This document shows positions 18,783 to 29,350 of a stretch of DNA of 64,000 bases, one piece after another (positions within the stretch are counted from its first letter, which is position 1; the number at the start of each line of letters is the position of its first letter). Made by a program: the position numbers and the translations under genes. Under the pieces are notes generated by a model, which did not search any database, was not told the origin of the DNA, and worked only from the letters and a program-made list of their open reading frames with translations. This DNA comes from Chloracidobacterium thermophilum B (GTDB lineage Bacteria; Acidobacteriota; Blastocatellia; Chloracidobacteriales; Chloracidobacteriaceae): NCBI RefSeq assembly GCF_000226295.1, contig NC_016024.1:2619363-2683362 (forward strand), written 5' to 3'.

Positions 18783-20369
18783 TCAGCGCGCATAAACCCG
18801 GTAGTCCATCTCCGGGAAAATCGTGTCACGTTTTTCCACTTCGGCCAGCCAGTCTTCATCCACCGCGCCGCTGGTGAGCATTTCATACAGGCGGGTGAAG
18901 CGGTGGATGTGGTCACGAAAGCGCTTCTCGGCATACTGGACCATGGTTTTGTTGGTGATGATAAAGGCCCAGTCGCTTGACTGTGCCAGCAACAGCTCCC
19001 GTGCCGCCTGATTGAGCGCCCGGTACACAAGCAGGCTGGGCGGTGTGGGAAACCGCTGGGCCAGCTCTTCCATGCGTCGCTCGGCCTGGTGTTGGTGGCG
19101 ATACATCCACTGCGTATCCCGGTTGAGCCAAACCCGGTTGTAACCCTCTGCGCCCCACGACGAAGCCGATGGCACCTGGGGCTGGTTGTGGGGAAACATC
19201 TGCAGGTAGTCGCTCGGCGTCGCCAGAACGACCTCATCCTGGTCAAAGTGGATTTTGCGAATGAGAAAGTCCAGAAACTGCGGTCCCTCGTACCACCAGT
19301 GACCGTACAGCTCAGCGTCGTAGGGCGAGACCACCAACGGAGCACGCCCGATGACCGTCCGCAGGTGGCGCATCTGGGCCTGCCGGGAAGCGAGAAAGTG
19401 TCCGGCGTGCTCGGCCGCGGTTTCGGTGGCCCAGGCCGGTATGTAGGGCTGCTTGTGGTGCAGGTCCACCTTGCCCGTGACGCGAAAGTATTTGATGCCG
19501 ATGTTGCGCCGCACCCCATCCGCGTGCAGGTAGGGCTTGATGTAGTCGTAGTCGGCCTCATAGCCCAGGTCTTTGTAAAACTCGCGGTAGTTGGGATGGC
19601 CCGGGTAGCCGACCAGTGAACTCCAGACCTGCTCACTGGTTTCCACATCACGGGCAAAGGCCGCGACGCCCGAAGGGGTGATGGTTGGGGCAAAAATACC
19701 CCGCGCCGGCCGCGGCGAACCGAACATGATGCTGTGTGAGTCCACAATGAAGTAGCGCAAACCGACTTCGGCCAGCAGCGCATCAATGCCCGGTTCGTAA
19801 GCGCATTCGGCCAGCCAGATGCCGGAGGGCGACCGACCGAAGTGCTTTTCGTAGTTACGCACGGCAACCCGAATCTGCGCCCGCCGCGCCGATTCATAAC
19901 GCATCAGCGGCAGAAATCCGTGCGTTGCGCAGCAGGTGATGATCTCCAGTACGCCTTCATCCTGCAATCGCCGGAAAGCGCCAATCAGATCACGGCGATA
20001 GACGTTTTCATACAGGTTTTGGACGGCCCGGAAGTGTTCGTGGTGCGCCTGTGCCGCCGGTGCGAAGGGTGTGCCCTGGGTGCGAACGATTTCCTTTTCG
20101 GTCAGCTCAACGAGTTTGCCCAAGTGCCGGACGTACCGCTCGCGCAAAAGATCATCCACGAGCATTTCGCACAGCGGCGGCGTCAAGCTCATGGTCAGTC
20201 GGACGCGCACCCCAGCCCGGTGCAGGTTCTCGAAAACGAACAGCAGCGGGACGTAGGTTTCACTGATAGCTTCGTAGAGCCAGTCTTCCTCCAGAAATTC
20301 CGGGTACTCTGGATGCCGCACAAACGGCAGGTGGGCATGCAGAATGAGTGACAGAAATCCAGTGGTCAT
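18783..20369 (-). CDS. GH57 1,4-alpha-glucan branching enzyme
   Basis: 528 aa. The ATG at 20369 starts directly with the family N-terminus (TTGFLSLILHAHLPFVRHPE); the open frame extends 13 codons upstream without a ribosome site. Catalytic residues of GH57 branching enzymes are visible: nucleophile Glu188 in WLAECAYEPG and acid/base Asp351 in SPYDAELYGHWW. The C-terminal DUF1957-like helical part is present (about 420-528). The enzyme forms alpha-1,6 branches in glycogen. Thermophiles often use this family in place of GH13 GlgB. It is a single gene; no glgA or glgC is nearby. Confidence 0.88.
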   Translation of the reverse strand: MTTGFLSLILHAHLPFVRHPEYPEFLEEDWLYEAISETYVPLLFVFENLHRAGVRVRLTMSLTPPLCEMLVDDLLRERYVRHLGKLVELTEKEIVRTQGTPFAPAAQAHHEHFRAVQNLYENVYRRDLIGAFRRLQDEGVLEIITCCATHGFLPLMRYESARRAQIRVAVRNYEKHFGRSPSGIWLAECAYEPGIDALLAEVGLRYFIVDSHSIMFGSPRPARGIFAPTITPSGVAAFARDVETSEQVWSSLVGYPGHPNYREFYKDLGYEADYDYIKPYLHADGVRRNIGIKYFRVTGKVDLHHKQPYIPAWATETAAEHAGHFLASRQAQMRHLRTVIGRAPLVVSPYDAELYGHWWYEGPQFLDFLIRKIHFDQDEVVLATPSDYLQMFPHNQPQVPSASSWGAEGYNRVWLNRDTQWMYRHQHQAERRMEELAQRFPTPPSLLVYRALNQAARELLLAQSSDWAFIITNKTMVQYAEKRFRDHIHRFTRLYEMLTSGAVDEDWLAEVEKRDTIFPEMDYRVYAR

Positions 20370-20479
20370 GCGTAGGGGGCCTGGAACGGCCTTACCGTTG
20401 TCTCCCAAATGGCTTGCCGTGGCGGCATGGCGTCTTCAATGAACCTGCACTGGCCAGGTGGTTGTCTGAGGGTTAGGCA

Positions 20480-21889
20480 TCAGATGTGAATGGGGCCGCC
20501 CAAAACTCCATGTGCCGCCTCCATAACCGACTCTGACAAGGTTGGATGGGCGTGAATGGTGCGCATCAGTTCTTCGGTTGTCAGTTCACCACGGAGCGCG
20601 ACACAGGCTTCGGCAATGAGTTCTGTGGCGCGGGGGCCGATGATGTGGACACCCAGGATTTCGTCATACTTCGCGTCACTGACAATTTTCACCATACCTT
20701 CCGTCTGTCCCAGGATCCGTGCCTTGCCGCTGGCGGCAAAGGGGAAGGAGCCGACCTTGACCTCGTAGCCTCGTTCGCGGGCCTTGGCTTCGGTCAGGCC
20801 GACGCTGGCGACTTCTGGTTCGCAGTACGTACAGCTTGGCACCCGGTCATAGTTGATGGGTTCGGTGGTGTGTCCGGCCATGTGCTCGACGGCCACAATG
20901 CCCTCTGCCGAGGCCACGTGGGCCAGCCACGGGGTGTTGATGACATCGCCGATAGCATACACACTTGGCTCTGCCGTCTGGAGAAAACTGTTGACCACAA
21001 TGTAACCGCCCTTGTCGACGACCGCCCTGGTGTTTTCAAGGCCAATTCCATCGCTGATGGGGCGGCGTCCGACGGCCACCAGCAGTTTTTCGGTTTGCAA
21101 CGTGGTGCGTTCACCCTGTCCATCCACGAGCGTCACCGCTACGCCTTGTTCATTGACCACAGCGGCTTCGCACCTGGTGTTGGTTTTGACCGTGACTTTC
21201 TGCGCCCGCAGCGCCCGTTCCAGTTCAGCGCTGATAGCGGCGTCTTCAATGGGTAAAACGCGCGGCAGCATTTCGACGAGTGTCGTTTCAACGCCAAAGC
21301 GCGTCATGACGGAGGCAAACTCCACGCCCACAGCACCAGCTCCAAGAATGACGATGGAAGCCGGCAGCTCCGTCATCTCCAGGGCGTGGTCGCTGTTGAT
21401 GATACGCACACCATCGGTCGGAAAGAGTGGAATGTCACGGGGTACGGAACCTGTTGCCACCAGAATGAACCGCGCCTTCAGGTATTCCTTTGTGTCACCG
21501 TTGGTTACGCTGACGGTGTGGGGGTCTTCAATGAAGCCAAAACCTTTGAAGACCTTGACCTTGTTTTTGTTCATCAGGTACTCGACGCCCTTGGCCGACT
21601 TGAGCACGACTTTGTGCTTGTATTTCCGTACGCCTTCGTAATCGAGTTTGACATCCGACACAATCACGCCATAGTCAGCCGCGTGTTTGGACTGCTCATA
21701 GATGGTTGCACTCTCAAGCAGGGCCTTGGTGGGAATGCAGCCACGCAGCAGGCACGTCCCGCCCAGATACTTGTCTTTTTCGACAAGAGCCACGCTCAGC
21801 CCAAGCTGTGCGGCCCGAATGGCCGCCACATAACCACCCGGCCCGGCGCCGATAATCACCACATCAAAGGAATTGTTGGAAGAATTCAC
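20480..21889 (-). CDS. lpdA: dihydrolipoyl dehydrogenase (E3)
   Basis: 469 aa, family-typical. It begins at a GTG (21889) with GAGG about 7 bases upstream. FAD-binding GAGPGG is at about residues 14-19, and the redox disulfide is Cys46/Cys51 in GGTCLLRGCIPTK. NAD-binding GAGAVGVEFASV and the C-terminal His-Glu pair (HAHPTLSE) of the active site follow. E3 reoxidises lipoamide in pyruvate and 2-oxoglutarate dehydrogenases and the glycine cleavage system, reducing NAD+. No E1 or E2 genes are adjacent, so it is probably shared by several complexes. Confidence 0.96.
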   Translation of the reverse strand: MNSSNNSFDVVIIGAGPGGYVAAIRAAQLGLSVALVEKDKYLGGTCLLRGCIPTKALLESATIYEQSKHAADYGVIVSDVKLDYEGVRKYKHKVVLKSAKGVEYLMNKNKVKVFKGFGFIEDPHTVSVTNGDTKEYLKARFILVATGSVPRDIPLFPTDGVRIINSDHALEMTELPASIVILGAGAVGVEFASVMTRFGVETTLVEMLPRVLPIEDAAISAELERALRAQKVTVKTNTRCEAAVVNEQGVAVTLVDGQGERTTLQTEKLLVAVGRRPISDGIGLENTRAVVDKGGYIVVNSFLQTAEPSVYAIGDVINTPWLAHVASAEGIVAVEHMAGHTTEPINYDRVPSCTYCEPEVASVGLTEAKARERGYEVKVGSFPFAASGKARILGQTEGMVKIVSDAKYDEILGVHIIGPRATELIAEACVALRGELTTEELMRTIHAHPTLSESVMEAAHGVLGGPIHI

Positions 21890-22060
21890 GGTTATGCCTC
21901 ATATCACGGGAGGGCGGGCAGGCGAGGGGAACGCTACACAGCCCTTTCCCAGAGGTGGGGATTTCCAGAGTTGGAGGGGCGCTCAGCACTGAAAGCCCAG
22001 CATCGGGAGCGCCGGCAGCCTGACGGCCACCCTTTGACATTATCAGGCACCATCAGAACA

Positions 22061-22093
22061 GCAAAAACGGATGCCGGTTGGCATCCGTTTTGC
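22061..22093 (-). terminator. intrinsic terminator after tRNA-Gln
   Basis: Nearly perfect palindrome around GGTT: ACGGATGCC and GGCATCCGT, extended by A and T runs. On the minus strand the stem is followed by TTTTTGC, directly downstream of the tRNA. Confidence 0.8.
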
Positions 22094-22104
22094 ATAAGGA
22101 AGAT

Positions 22105-22178
22105 TGGCTGGGAGACAGGGATTCGAACCCCGATACTCTGGTCCAGAGCCAGATGTCCTACCATTGAACGATCTCCCA
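22105..22178 (-). tRNA. tRNA-Gln(CUG)
   Basis: The reverse complement gives acceptor TGGGAGA/TCTCCCA, anticodon stem TCTGG/CCAGA with loop CTCTGGA (anticodon CUG), T-arm GGGGTTCGAATCCC, discriminator G and an encoded CCA. Confidence 0.96.
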
Positions 22179-22354
22179 ACAAGGACTGACCGCAGCCAGC
22201 ACGTGCCATGCTGGCCGAAAACACCCCGGAAAGTCAACCCAAAACATCATCCAAAGCTGGCTATCCGCTTGACAAAACACCCCTGCGCAGCCATATCCGG
22301 TCTGATGTGGTACGGATGAAGGGCCCACACAAGTTTCCCACGGGAATTTCACTG

Positions 22355-23371
22355 ATGAATAAAGTCGCACTGATTACAGGCATCACCGGACAGGACGGCT
22401 CCTACCTGACCGAGTTGCTGATCGCCAAGGGTTACAACGTCCACGGCATCGTTCGGCGCAGCAGTTCGTTTTCTACGGGACGCATTGATCACCTGTACCG
22501 TGATCCGCATGACCCACTGCGTCAACTCACTCTCCACTATGGCGATCTGGCTGACAGTACCAGCCTGCGCCGCATCCTTGAGGCCGTCCAGCCGGATGAA
22601 ATCTACAACCTCGCCGCGCAGTCACACGTCAAGGTATCCTTCGAGCAGGCGGAGTACACTGGTGATGTCGTGGCCACCGGAACGTTGCGGCTGCTGGAAT
22701 CCGTACGCGATGTCGTAGCCCGTACCGGCAAGCCGATCCGCTACTACCAGGCCGGTTCATCGGAAATGTTTGGCGCGGCCCCGCCACCGCAGAGTGAAAC
22801 CACACCGTTTTACCCCCGCAGTCCCTATGCCGTGGCTAAGGTGGCTGCCTACTGGTACACCGTCAACTACCGCGAAGCCTATGGTCTCTTTGCCTGTAAC
22901 GGCATCCTCTTCAATCACGAAAGTGAACGGCGGGGCGAGACTTTTGTGACGCGCAAGATTACGCGCGCCGTCGGGCGCATCAAATACGGGCTTCAGAAAA
23001 AACTCTACCTGGGCAACCTCGACGCCAAGCGGGACTGGGGTTTTGCCGGTGACTATGTCGAAGCCATGTGGCGGATGCTCCAGCAGGCAACTCCAGATGA
23101 CTACGTCATCGCCACAGGCGAGGCCCACTCGGTGCGGGAGTTCCTTGAGGCGGCATTTGCCCGGGTGGAACTCGACTGGCGGGATTACGTCGAGATTGAC
23201 CCACGGTATTTTCGTCCGACGGAAGTCGATCACCTGCTTGGCGATGCCAGCAAGGCGCGGCAACATTTGGGCTGGCAACCACAGGTTTCCTTCCCGGCGC
23301 TTGTTGCCCGGATGGTTGACCACGATTTGGAATTGGCACGCCGCGAAGCCCTTGTGCGCGCTTCCACCTGA
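22355..23371 (+). CDS. gmd: GDP-mannose 4,6-dehydratase
   Basis: 338 aa from the ATG at 22355, which has GGGA upstream; the frame is open further 5' without homology and runs into the tRNA side. This extended short-chain dehydrogenase has the NADP-binding motif GITGQDGSY (residues 9-17), the [11 protein letters not shown] loop of GMDs, catalytic SSEMFG and the YxxxK pair in SPYAVAKVA, and the substrate loop [16 protein letters not shown]. It makes GDP-4-keto-6-deoxymannose, the substrate of the next gene, fcl, 16 bases downstream. Together they supply GDP-L-fucose for surface polysaccharide. Confidence 0.96.
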   Translation: MNKVALITGITGQDGSYLTELLIAKGYNVHGIVRRSSSFSTGRIDHLYRDPHDPLRQLTLHYGDLADSTSLRRILEAVQPDEIYNLAAQSHVKVSFEQAEYTGDVVATGTLRLLESVRDVVARTGKPIRYYQAGSSEMFGAAPPPQSETTPFYPRSPYAVAKVAAYWYTVNYREAYGLFACNGILFNHESERRGETFVTRKITRAVGRIKYGLQKKLYLGNLDAKRDWGFAGDYVEAMWRMLQQATPDDYVIATGEAHSVREFLEAAFARVELDWRDYVEIDPRYFRPTEVDHLLGDASKARQHLGWQPQVSFPALVARMVDHDLELARREALVRAST

Positions 23372-23387
23372 ACAAAGGGACTTGCTT

Positions 23388-24320
23388 ATGGAGAAAGATG
23401 CCAAAATCTATGTCGCCGGCCACCGGGGACTGGTCGGTTCAGCCATCGTGCGCAAACTCCGCGCAGAGGGTTATACGAACCTGCTTCTGCGGACGCGGGC
23501 AGAACTTGATCTGACACGGCAGATGGAAGTTGAAGCCTTTTTTGCCGCTGAACGTCCGGCGTATGTCTTTCTGGCGGCAGCCAAGGTCGGCGGCATCCTG
23601 GCGAATGACACCTACGGTGGAGATTTCATCCGGGACAATCTTCTCATCCAGACGCACATCATTGAGGCAGCTCGCCGGACGAATGTCCAGAAGCTGTTGT
23701 TTCTTGGCTCTTCGTGCATTTACCCCAAGTTTGCACCCCAGCCGATGCCGGAAGACTGCCTTCTGACGGGTATTCTGGAGCCGACCAACGAGCCTTATGC
23801 TGTGGCCAAGATTGCCGGACTGACCATGGTCAAAGCTTACCGGAAACAGTATGGTTTCAATGGTATCTCATTGATGCCAACTAACTTGTATGGTCCGGGC
23901 GACAACTTTGACCTGACTTCGTCGCATGTTCTGGCGGCGCTGCTGCGGAAGTTTCACGAAGCCAAGCTGACCAATGCGCCGACCGTTACCGTATGGGGCA
24001 CCGGGAAACCACGCCGGGAGTTTCTCCACGTGGATGACCTGGCGGATGCAGCCTTGTTTCTCATGCAACACTACGAAGACGACAAACCAATTAATGTCGG
24101 CGTCGGCGAAGACATCTCCATTGGCGAACTGGCGATGTTGATTCGTGACATTGTAGGCTACGCGGGCGACATTGTTTACGACACGGCAAAACCTGACGGC
24201 ACACCGCGCAAACTGCTCGATGTTTCCCGGCTGCATGCCCTGGGCTGGCGGGCGCAGATTCATCTGCGCGAGGGAATTGCGGCGACCTACACCTGGTACT
24301 GCGCTCACCATGGCCGATGA
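23388..24320 (+). CDS. fcl: GDP-L-fucose synthase
   Basis: 310 aa. The ATG at 23388 has AAAGGGA about 8 bases upstream. NADPH-binding GHRGLVGSA is at residues 11-19, with the family signatures [15 protein letters not shown] and the YxxxK active-site pair in [10 protein letters not shown], followed by [11 protein letters not shown]. It epimerises at C3 and C5 and reduces GDP-4-keto-6-deoxymannose made by Gmd. It overlaps the start of rsmG by 11 bases, an apparent coupling of unrelated functions that suggests one transcript from gmd through rsmG. Confidence 0.96.
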   Translation: MEKDAKIYVAGHRGLVGSAIVRKLRAEGYTNLLLRTRAELDLTRQMEVEAFFAAERPAYVFLAAAKVGGILANDTYGGDFIRDNLLIQTHIIEAARRTNVQKLLFLGSSCIYPKFAPQPMPEDCLLTGILEPTNEPYAVAKIAGLTMVKAYRKQYGFNGISLMPTNLYGPGDNFDLTSSHVLAALLRKFHEAKLTNAPTVTVWGTGKPRREFLHVDDLADAALFLMQHYEDDKPINVGVGEDISIGELAMLIRDIVGYAGDIVYDTAKPDGTPRKLLDVSRLHALGWRAQIHLREGIAATYTWYCAHHGR

Positions 24321-25062
24321 AACCCACACCCTACTGGAAGACGTCTCACCAACAGGTCCACAACGCCTGCCCTTCGTTGCAGATCGGGATGTGCCATTGT
24401 TTCAGTCACGGCTGACTGCGGCACTGGCAGACCACGGGATAGCCATGGATGCCACACAGGTGGCGGCACTCGTCACCCATTACCGTCTGCTTGGTGAGGC
24501 TAACAATCAGTTCAATCTGACCCGGTTGATAGCTCCGGTCGAGGCTGTTCGCTGGCATTACCTCGATGTTCTGGCGGTGCTGCCGTGTTTGACGGCTCCT
24601 GATTTACCGGACCGGTGGATGGACATTGGCTCCGGCGGTGGTTTTCCGGGACTTGTTCTGGCCATTGCACGCCCGGACTGGCAGTTCGTTCTCACCGAAC
24701 GGCGTCCCAAAAAAGTGGCGTTTCTCCGTCATTGTGTGGCTGAACTTGATCTTGGCAGGCGGGTTCAGGTGTTTGCCGGTGACATCGAACCGGGCACCGC
24801 TGTACGGGCGCTGCTTTCCTGCGGAGTTGATGTTTCACGTGAAACGTGCGGTATCCTGGCGCGGGCCGTCGAGGATGGCCCGCGCCGTCTGCCACGGCTT
24901 TTGCGCGTGCCTCCTTTTGCGAGCGCTGCCTTCTGGTTCGGACAGGAAGACGCCTGGGCATTAACCAGCCGTTTGCCTCCGGCCTGGGAACTGCGCCAAC
25001 ACCATCTGCTCCCGACGGGAGACCGGCGCGTGGTTGTCCTGCTCGTCCGCCGCATCAACTAA
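24310..25062 (+). CDS. rsmG: 16S rRNA (guanine-527-N7) methyltransferase RsmG
   Basis: 250 aa from the ATG at 24310, inside the end of fcl. The SAM-binding core shows [32 protein letters not shown] (about residues 103-120) and [14 protein letters not shown], the typical RsmG motifs. An additional N-terminal 25 residues precede the fold. RsmG methylates G527 in the 530 loop of 16S rRNA; loss gives low-level streptomycin resistance. As in many genomes it sits upstream of parA-parB. A parS-like site lies within its coding sequence at 24831. Confidence 0.92.
   Translation: MADETHTLLEDVSPTGPQRLPFVADRDVPLFQSRLTAALADHGIAMDATQVAALVTHYRLLGEANNQFNLTRLIAPVEAVRWHYLDVLAVLPCLTAPDLPDRWMDIGSGGGFPGLVLAIARPDWQFVLTERRPKKVAFLRHCVAELDLGRRVQVFAGDIEPGTAVRALLSCGVDVSRETCGILARAVEDGPRRLPRLLRVPPFASAAFWFGQEDAWALTSRLPPAWELRQHHLLPTGDRRVVVLLVRRIN
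24831..24846. promoter_or_regulatory. parS-like site inside rsmG
   Basis: TGTTTCACGTGAAACG matches the bacterial parS palindrome at 15 of 16 positions. It is 1.1 kb upstream of the parB gene and would nucleate ParB loading. Confidence 0.85.
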
Positions 25063-25184
25063 TCCTTTTACGGTCTTTCTGCGTCTGCGCTACAATGCCG
25101 CTCCAAGCAACCAATGCAGGTAGCTGACAGGAGCAGCCAAACGGTTACAGCGAAAACCGGCGGAAGCCAGAAGTCGCTGCCAGG

Positions 25185-25200
25185 TGTTTCACGTTTCACA
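25185..25200. promoter_or_regulatory. degenerate parS half-site before parA
   Basis: TGTTTCACGTTTCACA keeps the left ten bases of parS but loses the right arm (three mismatches). It sits 27 bases before the parA start and could be a weak ParB-binding or operator site, or a decayed parS. Confidence 0.45.
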
Positions 25201-25226
25201 TTTTCAGCACGAACAAGGGGGACGGC

Positions 25227-26030
25227 ATGGGGAAAATCATCGCCGTTGCCAACCAGAAAGGCGGCGTTGGCAAGACAACGACAGCCATCAATCTGGCGGC
25301 AAGCCTGGCTGTCAACGACCAGCGGACGCTCCTCGTGGACGCCGATCCGCAGGCCAATGCCAGCAGTGGTGTCGGTATCCGGCGTGGTACGCTGCGGCGC
25401 ACGCTCTACCATGCCCTCATTCTGGATGAGCCGCTGCACAACATCATTCAACCCACAGAACTGCCAGCACTCCAGGTTGCGCCAGCCGACCGCAACCTAG
25501 CCGGAGCGGAAGTTGAACTCGTCAACCTCGAAGAACGTGAATTCGTCCTGCGCCGGGTGCTTGAAAACCATCGGCAGCAGTACGACTACATCATCATTGA
25601 CTGCCCGCCCAGCCTGGGATTGTTGACCATCAATGCCCTCAGTGCCGCCGACTCCGTCCTGGTGCCGATCCAGTGCGAATACTTTGCCTTGGAGGGTGTA
25701 TCGGAGTTGCTCGATACCTTGGCGCGCATCCGGCGCAGCTTCAACCCAACTCTGGCTATCGAGGGGTTTCTGCTTACGATGTTCGATGAGCGGACGAATC
25801 TTTCCAACCAGGTTATGGCCGATTTACGGGATTTTTACGGCAAACAGGTCTTCGAGACGGTCATCACCCGCAACATCCGACTGGCCGAAGCGCCAAGCCA
25901 CGGGAAGCCCATCATTCTCTACGACATCAAGTCGCGGGGGGCAAATGCCTACCTACAACTCGCCAAGGAGGTCATCTCGCATGACAACCAGAAGGGCGCT
26001 TGGACGCGGACTGAGCGCGCTGCTTCCTGA
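25227..26030 (+). CDS. parA: chromosome-partitioning ATPase ParA (Soj)
   Basis: 267 aa, family length for chromosomal ParA. The ATG at 25227 has AGGGGG about 5 bases upstream. The deviant Walker A motif is KGGVGKTTT (residues 11-19), with ADPQANASSGVG and Walker B-like DYIIIDCPPSLG. The short N-terminus, lacking an HTH domain, fits the chromosomal class. ParA forms ATP-dependent dimers on nucleoid DNA and moves ParB-parS complexes apart. parB overlaps its 3' end by 50 bases. A TACAAT -10-like element at 25091 may belong to its promoter, with no clear -35. Confidence 0.97.
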   Translation: MGKIIAVANQKGGVGKTTTAINLAASLAVNDQRTLLVDADPQANASSGVGIRRGTLRRTLYHALILDEPLHNIIQPTELPALQVAPADRNLAGAEVELVNLEEREFVLRRVLENHRQQYDYIIIDCPPSLGLLTINALSAADSVLVPIQCEYFALEGVSELLDTLARIRRSFNPTLAIEGFLLTMFDERTNLSNQVMADLRDFYGKQVFETVITRNIRLAEAPSHGKPIILYDIKSRGANAYLQLAKEVISHDNQKGAWTRTERAAS

Positions 26031-26841
26031 ACGTACGCCACCCGCCAGTGAAACCCTGCTCGAACTCGACATCGAGCGCATTCTACCCAACCTGGAGCAA
26101 CCGCGCGTCACGTTTCACGAAGGAAAACTTGAGGAGTTGGCACAGTCCATCCGGGAACATGGACTTCTCCAGCCCATTGTTGTACGACCACAGGGCGAAA
26201 ACTTCCAGATTATTGCCGGCGAACGTCGGTGGCGGGCCGCCCAACGGGCAGGATTGCACCGTATTCCGGCCGTGGTGCGGGAAGTCCCTGATGGACAACT
26301 GCTCGAACTGGCGCTGATTGAAAACATCCAACGCGAAGACCTGACGCCTATCGAGGAGGCTCAAGCCTACCGCCGCCTGATGGACGAACTGGGGCTGACC
26401 CAAGAACAGGTCGCCACCCGGCTGGGTAAAGACCGGGCCACTATTGCCAATGCCATCCGGCTGCTCCGGCTTCCGCCTGACATTCAAAAACTGGTTGAAG
26501 ACCGCCTGCTCAGTCCCGGTCATGCTCGTGCCTTGCTCGCTCTGGAAAATGAGGCGCTCCAACGACGTGTTGCAGAAGGTGTCATTGAGCGGGGTCTATC
26601 TGTCCGTGAAACCGAGCGTTTTGTCAAACGTGTCCTGCGTGGCGAGCCAGTTCTTGTGGGATCCCCTCATCCGACCGATCCCAATGTCAAGTTTGCTGAG
26701 TCCAAGCTCTCCAAACTGCTTGGCACGAAAGTTCGTATTCTTGGGCGTGGACGCGGCGGCTGCATCGAAATCGAATACTACAGCGCAGAAGACCTTGACC
26801 GGCTCTACAACCGGCTACTACGGCTGACTGACAGCCAGTGA
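25981..26841 (+). CDS. parB: chromosome-partitioning CTPase/DNA-binding protein ParB (Spo0J)
   Basis: 286 aa. The ATG at 25981 is preceded by AAGGAGG and gives the classic start MTTRRALGRGLSALLP, a ParA-stimulating peptide. The ParB/Srx CTP-binding domain includes NLEQPR, GLLQPIVVR and the GERRWRAAQ motif (about residues 81-89); IENIQREDLTPIEEA follows. The HTH parS reader is about 130-160 (GLTQEQVATRLGKDRATIAN), and a C-terminal dimerisation segment closes the protein. It loads on parS as a CTP clamp. A perfect parS follows 25 bases after its stop. Confidence 0.97.
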   Translation: MTTRRALGRGLSALLPERTPPASETLLELDIERILPNLEQPRVTFHEGKLEELAQSIREHGLLQPIVVRPQGENFQIIAGERRWRAAQRAGLHRIPAVVREVPDGQLLELALIENIQREDLTPIEEAQAYRRLMDELGLTQEQVATRLGKDRATIANAIRLLRLPPDIQKLVEDRLLSPGHARALLALENEALQRRVAEGVIERGLSVRETERFVKRVLRGEPVLVGSPHPTDPNVKFAESKLSKLLGTKVRILGRGRGGCIEIEYYSAEDLDRLYNRLLRLTDSQ

Positions 26842-26865
26842 ACCGGCCGTCAGCGAGCAGCAGGC

Positions 26866-26881
26866 TGTTTCACGTGAAACA
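26866..26881. promoter_or_regulatory. perfect parS site
   Basis: TGTTTCACGTGAAACA is the exact 16-bp parS palindrome, just downstream of parB and about 120 bases before purL. Confidence 0.93.
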
Positions 26882-27001
26882 TTGGCTACAATGCATCGCC
26901 CACTTCACCACGGCATTCCACTGTGGCTACAATCCGCGGCTTTGACGTGACCCGACATCTGGACGCAGGTCCTCTATTGTCCTCCGGGAGGCTTCCGGCC
27001 C

Positions 27002-29302
27002 ATGGCCTCTGCACCTGAAGCAACGGCGACGCTGGTCGTCACCCCTGAACTTCTTGCTGTTCACCGTTTGACATCCGAGGAGTATGCCCGGCTGTGCCAA
27101 CTTTTGGGACGTACACCAACCCTGGTTGAACTGGGCATCTTCTCAGTCATGTGGTCTGAACACTGTTCGTACAAGTCTTCACGGACGTACCTGAAGACGC
27201 TCCCAACGACAGGGCCACGGGTGGTACAGGGGCCCGGTGAGAATGCCGGCATTCTTGATATTGGCGAAGGCTGGTGTATTGCCTTCAAGATTGAGTCACA
27301 CAACCACCCTTCGTTCATCGAGCCTTTTCAGGGAGCTGCTACAGGAGTTGGTGGCATTTTGCGAGATGTGTTCACCATGGGAGCGCGTCCGGTTGCCCTG
27401 CTCAACTCCCTGCGCTTCGGTCCACTTGATGCCCCCCACCACGGCCCTCGCAACCGGGCGCTTCTGGATGGTGTCGTACGTGGGATTGCCCACTACGGCA
27501 ATGCCTTTGGCTGCCCAACCATCGGCGGCGAGGTCTATTTCGAGGATTGTTACAGCCTGAACCCGCTCGTCAATGCCTTTGCCTTGGGGCTTGTCCGTCG
27601 TGATCAGATTTTTTTGGGAAAGGCGGCCGGCATTGGCAACCCTGTCATGTATGTCGGCGCGAAGACCGGACGCGATGGCATCCACGGTGCCACCATGGCC
27701 TCGGCTGAGTTTGACGACAACGCCCTTGCCAAACGCCCGACTGTCCAGGTTGGCGACCCGTTCTGCGAAAAACTGTTGCTCGAAGCCTGCCTTGAAGCCA
27801 TGCGCGCCGGTTGCATTGTCGGCATTCAGGATATGGGCGCCGCCGGGCTGACCTCTTCGAGTTGCGAAATGGGCGCCCGTGCCGGAACCGGCATTGACCT
27901 TGAGTTGTCCCATGTCCCGCAGCGCGAAACCGGCATGACACCTTATGAAATCATGCTCTCGGAGTCGCAGGAACGCATGCTGCTGGTGGCCGACAGCGGA
28001 CGGGAACGGGAAGTACAGGAGATATTTACCAAGTGGGGGCTTTCAGCCGTCGTCATCGGGCGCGTCACCGACACCCAACGGCTGCGGGTCTATCACCACG
28101 GCCAAATCGTCGCTGACATTCCGAACCGCTTTCTCACTGATGACGCACCACGCTATGAGCGACCGGCTGCCCCCCCGGCCGGATGGGTTGCAGATGCGGC
28201 TGACCGCCGGGCCAGGCAGGAGAAAGAACTGGCCCAGGTATTTCCCACTACAGAACGGCATCTCTCTGCCGCACAAATCCAGGCTGACCTGAGACAGTTG
28301 CTCAGCTCGCCCAACATCGCTTCACGACAGTGGATTTACCGGCAGTACGATCACATGGTGCGCACAAACACCATCGTTCTGCCCGGAGCCGATGCCGCGG
28401 TTATCCGCATCAAGGAAACCCGCAAGGCTGTAGCTATGACGCTCGACGGCAACGGACGCTACGTAGCTATTGAACCCCGCCAGGGAGCAGCCCTGGCGGT
28501 CGCTGAAGCGTGCCGCAACCTCGTTGCCGTTGGTGCTGAACCCATCGGATTGACCAACTGCCTCAATTTTGCCTCTCCAGAACGACCGGAAGTGATGTGG
28601 CAACTTCGGGAGGCCATTGCTGGTATGGGAGAGGCGGCAGAGTTCTTCGCCACTCCCATCGTCAGCGGCAACGTCAGCCTCTACAACGAAACAGAAGGGC
28701 GCGGCGTCTTCCCGACCCCGGTCATTGGTGCAGTTGGTCTCATCGAGGATGTGCGGCTGGTCATCACCCCCCGCACGCTGGACGAAGGAGCCGCCGTGTA
28801 CGTGTTGGGCGCAACCGGCGAAGACTTGGGCGGCACAGAATACCTCCGCCGACGCTTCGGTGTGATAACCGGTCCATTGCCAGTGCTGAATCTGGATGCG
28901 GAACGCCGACTTCAGCACTGCGTTCTGGAAGGCGTGCAGCAACGCCTGTGGGCAGCCGCGCACGACTGTTCAGACGGCGGGCTGCTGGTGGCGCTTGCTG
29001 AACTGTGTTTTTCTACCCACGGTAAAGCCCTGTCTGGTATGGATTTATGTCTTTCAGCCGAAGCTCCTGGCCTTTCCCGGGCCGGACTTCTGTTCGGCGA
29101 AACACCCGGACGGATGCTGATCGTGGTTGCACCATCCCGCTGCGCGGAAGCGGAAGCGCTCTGTCAGAAGCATCAGGTTCCGTGCCATTCGCTGGGCATT
29201 GTTCGCGGCAACCGGTTTACGGTTACGCTGGATGGTGAACTGGCGCTCGATGAACCCGTCGCAGAACTGGAGCACCTCTGGCGGACGGCACTGTGCCTGT
29301 AG
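27002..29302 (+). CDS. purL: phosphoribosylformylglycinamidine synthase subunit PurL (small type)
   Basis: 766 aa, matching the stand-alone PurL that works with PurS and PurQ. The ATG at 27002 has GGGAGG about 10 bases upstream. Signature segments are [39 protein letters not shown], a [14 protein letters not shown] catalytic loop, and the second half GNVSLYNET and [13 protein letters not shown]. It converts FGAR, ATP and glutamine-derived ammonia to FGAM in purine synthesis. Two copies of GGCTACAAT occur upstream (from 26884 and 26923) and may be -10-like elements. It converges on ppc. Confidence 0.97.
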   Translation: MASAPEATATLVVTPELLAVHRLTSEEYARLCQLLGRTPTLVELGIFSVMWSEHCSYKSSRTYLKTLPTTGPRVVQGPGENAGILDIGEGWCIAFKIESHNHPSFIEPFQGAATGVGGILRDVFTMGARPVALLNSLRFGPLDAPHHGPRNRALLDGVVRGIAHYGNAFGCPTIGGEVYFEDCYSLNPLVNAFALGLVRRDQIFLGKAAGIGNPVMYVGAKTGRDGIHGATMASAEFDDNALAKRPTVQVGDPFCEKLLLEACLEAMRAGCIVGIQDMGAAGLTSSSCEMGARAGTGIDLELSHVPQRETGMTPYEIMLSESQERMLLVADSGREREVQEIFTKWGLSAVVIGRVTDTQRLRVYHHGQIVADIPNRFLTDDAPRYERPAAPPAGWVADAADRRARQEKELAQVFPTTERHLSAAQIQADLRQLLSSPNIASRQWIYRQYDHMVRTNTIVLPGADAAVIRIKETRKAVAMTLDGNGRYVAIEPRQGAALAVAEACRNLVAVGAEPIGLTNCLNFASPERPEVMWQLREAIAGMGEAAEFFATPIVSGNVSLYNETEGRGVFPTPVIGAVGLIEDVRLVITPRTLDEGAAVYVLGATGEDLGGTEYLRRRFGVITGPLPVLNLDAERRLQHCVLEGVQQRLWAAAHDCSDGGLLVALAELCFSTHGKALSGMDLCLSAEAPGLSRAGLLFGETPGRMLIVVAPSRCAEAEALCQKHQVPCHSLGIVRGNRFTVTLDGELALDEPVAELEHLWRTALCL

Positions 29303-29350
29303 CGCCTGCCTTGTGCCAACAGGCAGTGATTGCAGGCAGCTTTCAGAACG

